64,000 nucleotides of DNA from Spodoptera frugiperda (lineage: Eukaryota > Arthropoda > Insecta > Lepidoptera > Noctuidae), in contig NC_064214.1 of the NCBI RefSeq assembly GCF_023101765.2, positions 7,508,001 through 7,572,000 on the forward strand, in the 5' to 3' direction. The notes below the pieces were generated by a model. It was not told where the DNA came from, did not search any database, and saw only the letters and a list, made by a program, of their open reading frames with translations. Below are positions 11,793 through 24,575 of this stretch, one piece after another. Each line of letters begins with the position of its first letter. The first letter of the stretch is position 1. Made by a program: the position numbers and the translations under genes.

Positions 11793-13257
11793 TAATATGG
11801 ACAAACATACACTTTCTTTGGAATAGGTAATCTCTGTTTGTGTTGTTATATTAAAGTATTATAATTAATTAACACTCTATTAGCAAAAAACCTCTTCTTA
11901 TTCAGATAAGACACGATCTCTTAAGCGTGATCAGTAACTCATTGGATTCTTCTTTACGTTGAAGAAAAAGGAACTTCCTTTTTCGACTTTTCTATTTATT
12001 CATACTATAGATTTTTCTCTTCTCATTATTATATTATATAATCTATCCCAATCAATAAAACATTTAACCATATAACTTTGTCTACTGCTCTCCATAAGTA
12101 CCTACGTTTATCCAAGAGCCTTTCCAAAATAATGTCTCGTACAGCCCCTTGCGGATAACAAAATATTTAAAGCCCAAATAATATTTCATCTCCTGCCCAG
12201 AGTACTAGGCTAACTTGTGTAATATTTCAGCTGTTACCGCTTATCTTGGTTAGCTTAAAATCTCATCTTTATGTCAGTTTTTACTACCACCGCTTGGTAT
12301 AACGATCTGATTTTACTACACTAACATTTTTTAAAGCGAGTCGCTTTAAGTTTATTATTTTGTGGCTTACAGGCTTTGTTTTAGGGCTTGTAACTACTCA
12401 GATATAAGAACGGTTGATGATTTCTTTTTTAATGGTCGTAGCCGCCAGACTTTGTATTAAATTCCGCGATGAAGTTTTTGATATTCGAAAATTATGATAT
12501 TGTCGTAAATATCAATCGAAACACAACATATAAAGGGCAAATAATAAGTATTACATAAATTCAAAATGGCTTCCATTACACATCATTGTGAAAGGTTTCG
12601 TATTAAAGTCAATAAATACTTAAAATATCCACTTTGTTTTCCATATTTGTTACCCAAGCACCTACCTACGTATTCATAACAGATAAATAAATAAATGAGA
12701 AACAAAATACACAGGAGACACAAACACGTACGATCTTTGAATAATAGATGCGCTGTACCCGTCAAATTGTATTGGCCCAATTCTACCGTTCGATATTTAA
12801 AACCGGCGCGGGAATTCTACCAACTGTCAGGTCGTACTTTTTAATTTCGTTCGGCACAGACAAAAAATATAACACGAACCTCTTTCGTTGGGAGTACCTA
12901 TACTCTATACATTTTACTCGCACAGAATCAATATTGAACTAGTTTCCTCAGAGGAGATTAATTCAATTACTGATACGTTCCTAGTCGTGCCTATGGGCGT
13001 ATACATAATACATTTTCCGTCCGTATATGACACGCTTTCCCAACCAACTTACTTAGTGGTTTCGTAATGAAATTATTCGAGTTCTTTTATAGGATTAATC
13101 GGGACTCGTTAATCTTTGTTTTTGCGGAAACCGAGTTTTATGTTCAAGTTAAGTGTCTTGAAATAATAAATTATGACTTGTTATCTTTTTCTGAAGAAAT
13201 TAGCGGAATGTAAAAGTAGTTTATTGATCAGTTAAGTTTTATGATAATCTTTGGTAG

Positions 13258-13372
13258 TCATTAAACCGGCAACGCACCTGTGACTCCTCTGGTGTCGCGG
13301 TGGTAATGGTCGGTAGCGCTGATCGTTTACCATTAGGTTAGCCGTCTGCTCGTTTGCCCCTTATTCCCGAAA
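13258..13372 (+). repeat. Repeat family D, 3' half
   Basis: CCGGCAACGCACCTGTGACTC and CCGTCTGCTCGTTTGCC are the family's 3' end (reverse of 31348-31440). Confidence 0.7.
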
Positions 13373-13692
13373 AATCTCGAATACGAGTTTCCAAGATTTC
13401 CATTAATGAGTTTCTGAGATTTCGTTTGTCTATATTGCAGTATTCCAGAATTGAGCATTCCCTTTCTCAATACCCTTCTAGATTCTAACTACCTGACATT
13501 ACCATCGCCAAGAAAATATCAGTAATATAATACCAAAGACTTAATTCAAAGCTAATCGACACCAAAAATACGAAATCAAAGCACCTTTCTTCTTTGCACC
13601 TTTCAAGAACCTCCTTTATATGTCACATGTCAATTGATAAGTATTGTTGTACATCAATACCTGACATCATGTTATGTTAGCTCAAGCTAACG

Positions 13693-13740
13693 ACGTCAGG
13701 TGCGTCAATCGCTCACGTCATCGTATCATTTGTTACGTCA
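13693..13740. promoter_or_regulatory. Three evenly spaced ACGTCA half-CRE sites
   Basis: ACGTCA occurs at 13693-13698, 13715-13720 and 13735-13740, at 22- and 20-base steps, about two helical turns each. bZIP factors of the CREB/ATF type bind such half sites. Confidence 0.35.
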
Positions 13741-14104
13741 CCTTGATTAATTGCTTCACCGATGTTATAGTGTAGTGTTGTATAGATTGGGTGTCAATAT
13801 TGAAGTGTAGTCGAGATATGGTTGGAGGTGACGAAAATAGCGTAAGCTGTTGTAATCTTAGATAAGCGAAAATGCATCCACTTATCTTAGTTTATAGTTT
13901 AATTATGGGATAAACTAAAATGATTATATAAAATAATTTATAGGGCTTGATATCCATGATTATGGCTTCATATTGTATTCATTTTGTGACGTATCAGTGT
14001 AACCTACACTCGATGGCTTAGGTGACTCATAATTTCTGAGATATAAAAAGATAACCTAAAGGAAGTCCAATATAAAAAATAGACCAGTCTTTCAATTTCC
14101 CCGT

Positions 14105-14260
14105 CGAAGCTAGCAGGTACTACAACAAATCAGTCAGGATTGTCCGTTGGCGCGTCGAGCGCGGTTGTGGTGAACTGATTGATTGCTCACTAAACCAATC
14201 CGGTGATAAATCGATCCCTGCTGCCGCTGCCGATAGTGGCGACGTTGTGGTGGAAACTGG
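14105..14260. other. GC-rich island, possibly regulatory
   Basis: Contains an insect initiator-like TCAGTC at 14130-14135, a CCAAT motif near 14196 and GC-rich runs (GCGCGTCGAGCGCGG). No coding frame is convincing. It could be a promoter or a decayed repeat. Confidence 0.25.
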
Positions 14261-14457
14261 CTTTTGTTTATTGGGAAATTAATTGTTGCAGACAGCATTT
14301 TTTAAAGCGGATAAGTTAGAGAGAGTGGATTTACTGAACAGCAGAGTAAATGCTATGAAGAAATTATGGTAACTCTAGATCCACTATTTCCTTCAATAGT
14401 GAGTTGAATCAATCAATCAACTCTTGATCTTAAGAATATGATTGTTAAGACAATTTC

Positions 14458-14672
14458 ACTGCACGGTTGGTGCGGTGGCCGGGCAACCGGCTGTCGCGCA
14501 ACGTGTAGCGGTTTCAATTTCCGCACAGAATGAACTCTTTGTGTGATCCACAAATTGTCGTTTCGGGTCTGGGTGTGATGTGTATGTGAGCTTGTATGTT
14601 TGTAAACGCACCCAAGACACCGGAACTACACCGAGAGCAACGGCGGGGCAATGTTCTTAATAAAAAAAATAA
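14458..14672 (+). mobile_element. SINE family S1, near full length
   Basis: CACTGCACGGTTGGTGCGG starts the tRNA-like head. Box B is mutated (GGTTTCAATTTC). The body ACAAATTGTCGTTTCGGGTC and a terminal A run are intact. Confidence 0.88.
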
Positions 14673-14864
14673 TTAAAGGCTCCAGTTTTTTAAAAGTAAA
14701 CCAAAAGTAACAATAAAACTCAAATTAATCCTCATCCAGTTTAGTAACAAATGATGAAGCACAACACAGAATACACCCTCACATCTTCAATAGCAGCCTC
14801 TACAAAGAACAATAAGAGGGATACAACAGAGGGGCACTCTTGTGGACTGTTACCGGTCACCACG

Positions 14865-15150
14865 TTGAGTCACCCTGTATACAATGCCATTCAGGACACC
14901 ATGACACACTTAAATAGAGGTCATTTGAAAATAAACCTTATGAAGATGAAATTAAAGTTAAAATCACCCTGTACACAATGCCATTCAGAAGACCATAGCA
15001 CCTGATGGTGGTCGTAGCAGAATCAACTTTATGAAGATGAAAATAAAGATGTTACTTGCATTTTGCGATACCTAAAGTTACCTTCTAATAGATATCGTTG
15101 CAAAATAAACCTTATGGAGACGAAAATAAAGACGTTGTTTGGCATTGTAG
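14865..15150 (+). repeat. Degenerate tandem repeat, unit about 90 bp
   Basis: CAATGCCATTCAG recurs at 14882 and 14976. TTATGAAGATGAAA-type motifs recur at 14938, 15029 and 15112. Two to three diverged units. Confidence 0.75.
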
Positions 15151-15380
15151 GAGGATAAAGCACTGATGTCACTAAGGTAAGTGTCTATCCATTAGGGAAC
15201 GTTGAGTAATATAAGTAGCTTAGTGATAAATTATCTTTATTTCAGTATATTGTGTGGGATGAAGTGGTACTTTCCTATGTTGTGATCCTTGAGAAGATCT
15301 GAGATCTTCATTATGATCAGTGGTTCAAGAAAAAGGCCAAGTTCCTTATAAAATCTGGACTATTTCTACGTTAGTTATTT

Positions 15381-15542
15381 ATGTTATCAGCTTATTCACG
15401 TAACTGTTTGATAATGAACTCGACTAGTTATCGCGTGTGTCGCGTAATGCTACTCATGAATATGAGCCTCTTGCTTAACTTGACATGGCCTGAAACTAGT
15501 CGAGTTCCTCGGCAAACAGTTACGTGAGTAAGTCGATAACAT
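15381..15542. mobile_element. MITE family M2, complete fold-back copy
   Basis: About 49-base inverted arms (15381-15429 and 15493-15542) share TCACGTAACTGTTTG and ACTCGACTAGT. The core holds CTCATGAATATGAG, itself a palindrome. Other copies lie at 46183, 49111 and 61497. Confidence 0.85.
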
Positions 15543-16129
15543 AATAATTAATTTAGTATGTTTTCATGAAAACCGTATTGCGTGGATATTGAATATTGAA
15601 TGAACAAAATGGTATTTAGTTTGACTTTATATTCCGTACTCTGAATTCTAATTTACCAGCTACAAATGAGGCTGTATAGTTTGTATAATAAATAAATATT
15701 GGATTGGAATTACATTGACATTGAGATTAGTTACAAGAGTAAGAGCCCTTAGAATATAACGAAGAAGGATAGGACATTAACCTTGACAAGGATGATAGAC
15801 ACTTGGAAGCAGTTACTCATCGTCATAAGTCAATATTAATGACTCACTGACCTTAACCCACTTGGAAAGGAGCCAAAAGAAAAGATACTTTACTATAGAG
15901 GAGACAAAGTATATATTTGATTGTTACGACTGACATGAAGTTGGGAGATTAATCTGGACCGTTAGTAAGTTTGTGACGGTCATTAAGAGGAATAAACATG
16001 GTCATATAAAATGTGTAATCGAGCAGAAGATTGGGGGTGAAGACATAAAATCATTAGGATGGGAGTTTAAATATTCTTTAGTTTAGGTTAGTTAGTTTTA
16101 GAGCTGGTTCAGAGTTTTGGAAACTTGCA

Positions 16130-16290
16130 GGTGCCTTAGTACGATTTTGATTTAGCCCAATGAGATCAAAACGAGAGCGCGTTCGGAGGTATGATTGGCC
16201 GGCTCGAATTAACCAACCAATCCTCTCGAATGCATGCGTTCTCGTTTCGATTTCGTTGAACGCAAAGCAAACTCGTACTAAGCGTACTGA
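16130..16290. mobile_element. MITE family M3, fold-back copy
   Basis: Left GTGCCTTAGTACGATTTTG and right AAACTCGTACTAAGCGTAC are diverged inverted arms around a TGATTGGCCGGC centre. The same layout is seen at 33658-33820. Confidence 0.8.
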
Positions 16291-16939
16291 TAAATTCTTG
16301 AATTAAACTAAAAGTTTCTAATAAACTCGTTACCTTGAGTAATTAAACTAAAAGTATTTTTAGTTATAGTCTTGTATCATCTGTAAATTGTATTTTTGAT
16401 GATGTGTGTAAAAGAGTGCTCAAAACATTTAGCCCCGTACAAACAGTCTCTAATGTCGTACTAAGAGTCACACAATGGTTACTTAACCCCGTCAAATCGT
16501 CCAACCAAATGGTTATTAAATAATCATTACATTTCTTTAAGTAGGGCACTTATTTCCAGAAGACAGTTTCCAATAAACAGTTATAAAATCAAAAGCACAA
16601 TGATTTATGCTACATTTAAATCAACACAGAACTAACATTTCCTTACAAATTAGAATCCCTTACAAAACGAAATAGGAAAATTTGATAAATAGGCGTGAAT
16701 TGCTTTTGTATTCTAACACCTTGTACAAATACAATAAGGTTTTATTCCCTAAAGCATTGTACCGCGTCTTATTGAACAATGGGCAAAGGAAAATGATATT
16801 TATTTACGAAAAATGTTTTTCTTTTTATCTTATATTCGCTTGACTGCTTTGTTAGTTTAGTACAAGTAGGGTTGTTGAATTTGATTGTCAATATTTTGGC
16901 GAATACAAGTATGTTTAGTATGGAACATTTTTCGTTTCT

Positions 16940-17185
16940 CATACATAAGAGTGCGGGTTTCGAAACCTACCAACGGCAAGTACCAATATGACTTTCTAAG
17001 ATTATTTAGACTCCACTGACAAACGATGAAGGATAATATCGTGAGGAAACCTAGGCTAATAATTTATAATTATAAGTTGGAAATCGCCAACCCGCATTGA
17101 GCAAGCGTGGTGATTAATGCTCAAATCTTCTCCGTGTGAGAAGAGGATCCTTGTCAGTAATGCCCACTTATAGGCTGTTGATGAT
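16940..17185 (-). repeat. LINE-type tail, family L1, reverse copy
   Basis: Motifs GTGAGGAAACC, CCAACCCGCATTGAGCAAGC and TTCTCCGTGTGAGAAGAGG are the reverse of a common moth LINE 3' end. It pairs with the opposite copy at 18188. Confidence 0.7.
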
Positions 17186-18187
17186 CTGTCTGCTTATTTA
17201 TATTAGATCTTTTCTTTGTCTAAGAATAATGAACTAAACCTCTTATGATGTCACCTATTAATAAGATTGTCTAATTATTGAAACTAGACTGCTTGTTTTC
17301 AGAATTGCAACCCACACAATGTCTGGAAGGCTCAATAATCTCTAATATTAGTTATTTGAGATAATATTTTAAATATCAGATAATGTATTGTATTTTGAGC
17401 ATGTCATGTCTAGGTATATTTATGTAATGCTAAAATAGAATATAGATACATACTCTGTCTACAATAAGTTTATTTATTCGAAACAAAACCATTTAATATA
17501 TGAAAACTTAACTTTCATTTACACATTGTAATTTCTAACTCTCTCTTTCGCTCTTTAAAGTTTTCTAATTAGGTATTTAAAAACACATTCTATTCCAATA
17601 AAATAAGTACTATTCCAAGAAGGTTTGATATACAATCAAAATAACTAATTAATAAGTAAATTACAAATAAAAGAACCCAAACAGAATTCAAAACCTTGAT
17701 CTTCAAATACAAAACTTTTAATAGTGTTGAAATTTTGCGTTGAAAATTTAATTTAGAAAGTTGTAAGCCCTTTATATTGCGTGTGGTGGGAGAGTGGAAG
17801 GGGAAACCACGAGAGTTTAGTGGTCGGAGAGTAACTCGATATTAAATTGAAATAAACAGAAAATAATGGACAAACTTCATATAACTAGTGGGTAGTGGTT
17901 TTATAGAGGTTTTGTTGGTCAAAATACATAATACATAATATGTATTGTTATATTCAGGACTAACTTATTGTTCTACTTTATGTACCTATGTACTGAAGTC
18001 TTTAGAATATGTGTATATATTAGTATGTTTTAGACTAGTTAATTTTGGAATAATATTTGTCTAAAGTTCGATGTTTTGTTGTGTATGCCTACATATTGTT
18101 TCAAATAGTTTAACAAGGGCGCGTGTAACTTTAATTCGCCATGCTCAAATCATACATTAAAATGACTCAACTCTGATGACATTTACA

Positions 18188-18410
18188 TTACATTACATTA
18201 ACAGCCTGTATGAGCCACTGTGACCAAAGGTCTTCTCACACGGAGATGGTTTGAGCGTTAATCGCCACTATCTAAATAATCTTAGAAAATACATACAACT
18301 AGGAAAAAGTCACGTTAGTACTTGCCATTGGTAGGTTTCAAACAATCACTCTCAAGCAGGAGAAGCAGGCGTACTAAACCTCCGGGCCACCACGACAGAC
18401 ATGACAGAAG
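18188..18410 (+). repeat. LINE-type tail, family L1, forward copy
   Basis: TTACATTAACAGCCTGTA then CTTCTCACACGGAGATGGTT. It is inverted relative to 16940-17185, about 1 kb away. Confidence 0.7.
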
Positions 18411-18804
18411 TCACAAATATCTTAGAAAATAAAACCAAGCTTCCGATACACGTGTAAGCAAAATCTATTGGATTTAAGCCCAAAGGGTAACAATATACGA
18501 ACATGGATTGACAAGACGACACATGATGCCACTTTTGGTAGCAAATTCAAGGACTTTCTTTTGTTTTTTTTTTTGCAGATGTAAGATAGGTATTTTGAGC
18601 ATTGATATCAATAATTATAGAGCTAGATCGAGACGTGCTTACTAGGTAATTGGTTATTGGATTCAGGCATTTAGGTTTTTTGTTAAGAAATATTTTTTAT
18701 ACGTAATGTTTTGCGTTTTCTTTCAAGTATAATGTACACATATTTTCTCTATACGAACAGTCATTAATATCAAATGATTGGTACCATAATAATATCAAAT
18801 ATTT

Positions 18805-18915
18805 TTTCTTTAACTACACACATACATAATCTCATACCTGTTTCCCATAAGGGCAGAGACTATGGAATGTCAATTGCTACGAATCTTACATACCTCTTCT
18901 GCTTCATCATCAGTC
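18805..18915 (+). repeat. Short repeat family E
   Basis: CACACATACATAATCTCATAC, then CCCATAAGGGCAGAGAC, a diverged member of the family at 22337, 27956, 28331 and 36316. Confidence 0.5.
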
Positions 18916-19696
18916 ATCAGTATTTTTATTCATGCTCGTCGGTTAAGAGTACTTTTAATTTGGCCATTCTTTAATATATCGCCAATTTGATCGATTTATT
19001 CTTTTTCTTTAGATATTATTATAAATGTCCATCAAGCTACACTGAAGAGCATTTAATTTCTTTTTGTTAGAGATCCGTTGTTTTTCTCAAAATCAACATC
19101 ATTTCATGCCATTTCAGTACTAAAATGAATGAAAATGTAGCATGTTCGTTCGTAATTACAGTACTTTGTCAATAATTGCTTCGGAAACCAATCAATTAGT
19201 TCATTTTGTTTGAGTCTCATTACATGCAGTGTTAATTTGATGCATGGACACTTCATCTCCTCAATTGTAATTAATTTCAGCGGCTGAGCAGCGAACAGTA
19301 TTATATTGGCTCGTTGAAACTTTGTTGATTTTTCGCGTACAGGTGACATATTGCGTTGTAATTGGTTGAGTGTTATTGGATTTTTTGCCTATGTACACAT
19401 TGGGGAATATTACAATTTAGTATACTTCTGTCGCTTTATCCATATTAAATGAAAGTTATAAATTATAGTTTCAAAAATGACTGCTTTATATTTATTAATT
19501 AGTCTTTACAAATATTTAGTACCGTTTATGGCAATTGTATATAATGTACTCTATAATTTTAATACGTTATATTATGGAAATAGATGCAAGAAGATTTCCC
19601 ATATTCATTCTAACACTTGAATAATAATGTCTGGTCTCTTCTGGAGCAGAGATTTAGGCTCTAGTTTCTCATAGACTTAAGTAAATAGGTACGTAC

Positions 19697-19795
19697 CATA
19701 GCGAGCTTCCTCCCCCTCGGGTGCCTGCGCCGTGAGGGTGGATAACTCCTTCTCCAGGTCGACCTGGTGCTCTCCTGCGTCCCATGACAGCAGCC
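19697..19795 (-). CDS. futsch: Internal coding exon of futsch (MAP1-family microtubule-associated protein)
   Basis: On the minus strand the exon lies between a TTGTTCCAG acceptor and a GTACGT donor. Its 99 bp give two bases, 32 codons without a stop, and one final base. The peptide contains LLSWDAGEHQVDLEKEL and ends APEGEEARY plus the first base of a glycine codon completed by the exon at 4517-4689. The pattern (Gly-x-x-Ser-Trp-Asp, then an acidic Leu-rich helix, then Pro-Glu-Gly) corresponds to the MAP1 N-terminal domain just before the section coded by the next exon. The preceding exon must end in phase 1, supplying the first base of a glycine codon. The intron to the next exon is 15,007 bp. 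No other reading frame here gives a recognisable protein. Confidence 0.9.
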
Positions 19796-20390
19796 CTGGA
19801 ACAAACGAGTCGAATATTAGTACTGGTCATGGTGAAAAAGATAGAAGATTCATATTGTCTTATTTTTATGACGTATACCAAGATGACGTATTGAATCTTG
19901 TTCAAAACCTAGAATAAAATAGGTGACACATTTAAATCTAAGACATAACTAGTATAATTTCTTTGACCACAAGACCCAACACTGAACTTCAATAGAGCAA
20001 ACACATTCCCTAGTTTACTTGCGCTATAAAACCCTACAGGCACACATAATGAAAAACCTCACACCATTTAAACCCCAACAGGTTATATAAAATTCGCTTT
20101 AAAACAATATATTCCGAAATAAAACCTTAATTAAAATGAGTCCGGGCAGCATTAACATAATATTCTTTGCACAAAACGCTTCGCTTTACACCGTTATATT
20201 AAAGGTACGTAAATATATGAGAGTATAAAATTAGCTGCACGTGTGATGCAGGCGGGGAGGAAGTAATGGGGGAAATTATGCACCGGTATACGGCACGTGT
20301 CTCTTGTGTAGCAGAATAATATGTAAGTGTCGGAGATAAATGGTTTCGAAATTATGTAGGAATTTCGCTTGTTAAGGTTTTTAAGATTAA

Positions 20391-20695
20391 AGTGTTTTTC
20401 TAACAGAGATGTGCTATGTAAGTTATGCTAAGAAGATGTAATAGCTAAGCTGCGACACTATGTGATCGTTTCCACTGATACTAAGTTATGTAGCTGTGCG
20501 AGAAGATGCGTAGTAGTATGCGATGTATCGATAGTAGGGAAGCAATCCATAGCACGCATCTTTCCATATAAAAACATAGCTTAGTTGAGTCCGTTTCCAC
20601 CAGTGCTAAGCTATGTGTACCAATAAATATGATTAGTGGAAGCCAAACACATCCACAACAACGTAGCATAGCACATCTCTGGTGGAAAAGCACCC
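20391..20695 (+). mobile_element. MITE family M1, complete copy
   Basis: About 305 bp with terminal inverted repeats (left TTTTTCTAACAGAGATGTGC; right CACATCTCTGGTGGAAAAGC) and internal echoes of GCTAAGCTATG. TTAA lies at both borders (20387-20390 and 20696-20699), suggesting a TTAA target site as for piggyBac relatives. It has no coding capacity. Confidence 0.85.
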
Positions 20696-21535
20696 TTAAC
20701 CCCTGCCAGCTTACGCCCTTCAGAAAAAAATGTTTTGTTGCTGTCCTGCAGCAGACATTTCTATTGTCAGCCAGTTTCGCTGTAGACTTTATTATCAACA
20801 TATTTTAATGAGTCCGACATCACTAATTAGTGGTCACATGAATGCTAGTACGCTAGAGGGTGGTAGCTTGATTTCACTTCACAAATGTAGGTTTTCAATT
20901 GTTATTTCATATGAATGCCGATGGGTAGATTTAAAACTTATTCAAATCGAGACGTTGTAACATAGCTAGAATCCAGTCTATATAACCTATTTGTAGATTT
21001 GTTTACTAGAAATAAAATGTTGATGAACTGTGTATACAGATTACAACAAATTTCTATCTTTCTGTCTAGCAAGCACATCTACAGATAGACTTAAAGTTAG
21101 GCAACTAAACTAAGAACAGTTAAATAGGATTTTGAAATATTAGAAGCAAATATACAAAAACCAATTTATCGTAAACAAATTTGATAAGGATAAACAAATG
21201 AATAAGGGATAAGAAGATCACTGAAATCAGATTCTAAAAACGATTTTCGAGAAAGTAATCCGTCTGTGTTTTGACGAACAATCCTCTAGGATTAAAAGGA
21301 TTTTAGGCTTAACTTAAATATTTAATGGATCGACGAAGATATACAATTTTATTAAAACGTTTCAAGATTTGATGTTTATTTTTCTAGATGATAAAGTTTT
21401 TTTGTTAAGCTGAGCGATGAGTTACAAAAAATTGTTTGCGTAGGTAGAAAATCTGAACAGAAGAAACTAATGGTCGCAATTTATATCTTTTCATAAACAA
21501 TAAACAGAAGAAAGTTCACAAAAAATATCAATATT

Positions 21536-21681
21536 CGGCTGCCGGGCAACGTGTCGCGGGTTCGATTCCCGCACGAAACAACTCATTGCGTGATCTACAA
21601 ATTGTTGTTCCGGGTCTGGGTGTGTGATGTTGTATGTTTGTAAATGCACCCACAACCCAGGAGAAAATCATAGCGTGGGGA
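21536..21681 (+). mobile_element. SINE family S1, 5'-truncated
   Basis: Begins within the head (GGCTGCCGGGCAACGTGTCG), has an intact box B GGTTCGATTCC and the S1 body. Confidence 0.85.
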
Positions 21682-22336
21682 TCATAGCGACGTAACAAGC
21701 ACGGCAATTCAAGTAAATAACATTTAATGAAATCGTGTGTCATGTGATATATTTCATAACGTCAATAAAAAGCCAACGGTCACCACCTGTGTATGTACAT
21801 ACACAACGTAAATACATGTCCATAAATAATAAACAAGATCGATATATAAGAAAATAAATAAATAAATACATAATACAAAAATTCAAAAGCATCTAGGCAC
21901 TCAGCAAATAAATATCAATCTAGGACACTTTTTCTTTTTTCCTTTACTTTTCTTTCTCTTTAATTATTCACACAATTGCGTCTTTTTGCGACGCGACCGA
22001 CGCGACGGTACGACGTTCCTTTTTTTATCTTTTTATCTTTTATTCATTCGCCTATTTGGGACAACTTTGTCTCTTTTTGGCTTCGAGATGTATTTTAATC
22101 TTCGTATTTTTTTAAAAGTGACGTTGGTTGATTGCAAAGCATTTTGAAATGTATTTTGTTGATAAGAGGGCTGATTTTTTGATGATTCTATAAATTTTGA
22201 GGTATTGTATTGTCATTTTGATTGGCATACTTTATTGTGTAATACTTCCAATTCAATTTAAGTCTATTGATTAGTATTAAAATGATTTTGTTTTTCATTG
22301 ATTTTTGGATCTTGAGACGCAATAAGTATTGTCATA

Positions 22337-22412
22337 CATAACGTCACGCCTTTTATCCACGACGGGGTAGGCAGAGGGGCACTTTACGTGTGCAAGAGGT
22401 GCGGCACAATAA
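22337..22412 (+). repeat. Short repeat family E
   Basis: ACGTCACGCCTTTTATCC then GGGGTAGGCAGAGGGGCAC, a typical moth repeat start. Confidence 0.7.
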
Positions 22413-23894
22413 GTATTGAGTTTGTGATTGATTCTCTCTAACTTTCAAATACCTTTACTAGAACGTCTATAATATCATCGTCAGTAGGTATATTTTTATC
22501 AAACAAAAACCAGAAACAATTTTCCATAACGAACTACCACCATAACAATAAAAGTGTAAATGGAAAACTACCCAGTACCCAGTTTATTTCCAGAAGCACT
22601 ATTGAGCTAAGTCGTACAATGTGTATCGTAACCGGGCCATATCTCTGGAGAACACGCCCTGTATAACAGAGCTAGAAATAAAACAATATACAGCCGACAC
22701 CAGCGTTGTGGCGCAATATGTTCTAATTAAACCTCCGTGGACGTCTGTGAGGGATGATAGCTTAGTGTGTGCCGTTTAATTTTGTTATTTCCTACGTACG
22801 TATTAGAGTTTCATATTATTTAACACGTTTGTTGTTATCTAGTTAGGTTGAGTTGGAATTAAATGGTTTATGTAGGGATCGTAATGTATTTTTTATAAAA
22901 TAGGTACCCGTTAGGAACTATGAACTTTAAAAGAATAATTATCTTGATTTTTACTGACCTACTTTGACGTAAATTTAAGAAAAAACTTATTTATTCAAAG
23001 ACAGCAATACTCTACATATGGCTATTGTAAGTACTAAAAAAGCACCTATAGAAATAAATAATTAACATCTATAAATTATGCGTCACCCATGAGGTCGGGA
23101 GTGCAATACATTTTAATTAAACCGCTGGGAGTGATGGATCCCTCTCTAATGATAATACAGTATGATGAATGCGCAGCGTCTATTGTTTCTGTTATTGTTT
23201 ATTTATTACTGCCTCTGCTATAATTCCAGTGAATACAATGCGTACTCAGAGACTTTTAATGATTACTAAAACTATTCCTTAGTAACGTAATTATAGATCA
23301 GAAATTATATGCCTGGGTTTCCTCACGATCCTCTTTCAGCCGTACATAGCTTAAATAAAGTCAAGTAATCTCAAATTTATTTCAATAATACCACACAAAA
23401 CCAAGGAATAAAGTACAAAATTCTTTTAAAAAATTAAGTATACGATCAAAGGCAAAAAATCTAGAATTACTCTTTAGATCCGAAAAAAAAGTCTGAAACG
23501 CAAATTGGAGGTACAAAAGGTATAATAAGAAAGTAAAATTTTATAAAAGTAAAATATCGTGGGAAATGGCCGACAAGAACGTAGATTGAAAGCCGGAGGG
23601 CTATTGAAGGAAAAGTTAACGTAATGGAAAACTTTAAAGAGGTCCAAATGGGGTTTTTGGGAGTTAGGCGTACGAAGCAGCCATTGTACAATTTGTATTA
23701 ACATAAATTAGCTTAGGCGGAATATTTTTGGATGAATACCAAATGTTACGGGTTTAACAGGGCTGTTCTTTAAATTAGAGGTTAGCAGGGCTGTACTTAC
23801 TGAATACAGACAGGAACTTTATTTTACAATATTATTTATCTTACTTAGTGGTAATAACACTTATGACGTTGTAATTTAAGCCAATTATTCTGGT

Positions 23895-24015
23895 CTGGTA
23901 CACACTTAGCCTAGCTTCACTGAAAAACAGACTGATAGACAATTTAATTTGACTTTTCAAAAGTGCCTAGTTAAATAAGGATTAATTGAAATAAATGCTT
24001 TGTCTTTAACTTTGA
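23895..24015 (+). repeat. Repeat family F (retroelement-type 3' end)
   Basis: TAGCTTCACTGAAAAACAGAC ... AAAAGTGCCTAGTTAAATAAGG ... GAAATAAATG, ending in TTTGAC repeats. Copies also at 37098 and 43095. Confidence 0.7.
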
Positions 24016-24575
24016 CTGGTGCGAATTGATTACTAAGTTAACTCTACACATAGCCATCTACTTACACATGGTGCCTACAGAATAAAAAATTGCAAAGAAA
24101 CTTCAATTCTTTTTATTTTTATCTCCTTCCTTTTCAACTACGACATTTTGGAAACTTTTCCTAAACTCTAAAATAGTCTCCCTAACAACTAAACTTGTAT
24201 CTGCCATCTTGTCTCAGCACTCGAACTCTCTACTAATGTATTATGCAGAAAGGGCACGGAGTTTGTAAAGTTGAAACAAATCACTGATTGTTTCGTTGCT
24301 CGCGTTCTCAATTACTCTGCTGAAGTCTATTTATATTGTTTGTTTGCTAGTGTGCTAGTTAACGCTATTGTTCCGTCTATCCTTAAGTTTATTGGGTTTA
24401 AGGGTTACTTTCTAAATAGTAGTTTTATATTTGTGACTGGTGAAAGGATTATTAGTTTTATTTCGCTTCGAGACGGCTGATGTGAAAATCATCATGGCTG
24501 ATATGGCGACAATGATGCTAATGATGATCTTCCTATATTATTATAAGAGGGAGATATTACTATCAACAGTATTTT

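Larger units (their letters stand above)
4690..19696 (-). other. futsch: 15-kb futsch intron
   Basis: Bounded by the GTACGT donor of the upstream exon and the TTTACAG acceptor of the downstream one. It contains two SINE families, three MITE families and LINE tails, listed separately. Nothing recognisable was seen in 5065-5680, 6120-7140, 7400-8300, 8610-9590, 10080-10660, 11800-13255, 13750-14080, 15550-16125, 17190-18185 and 18920-19690. Confidence 0.85.

Noticed and set aside
20481..20801. 106-codon minus-strand frame
   Set aside because: It lies almost entirely inside the M1 MITE at 20391-20695.
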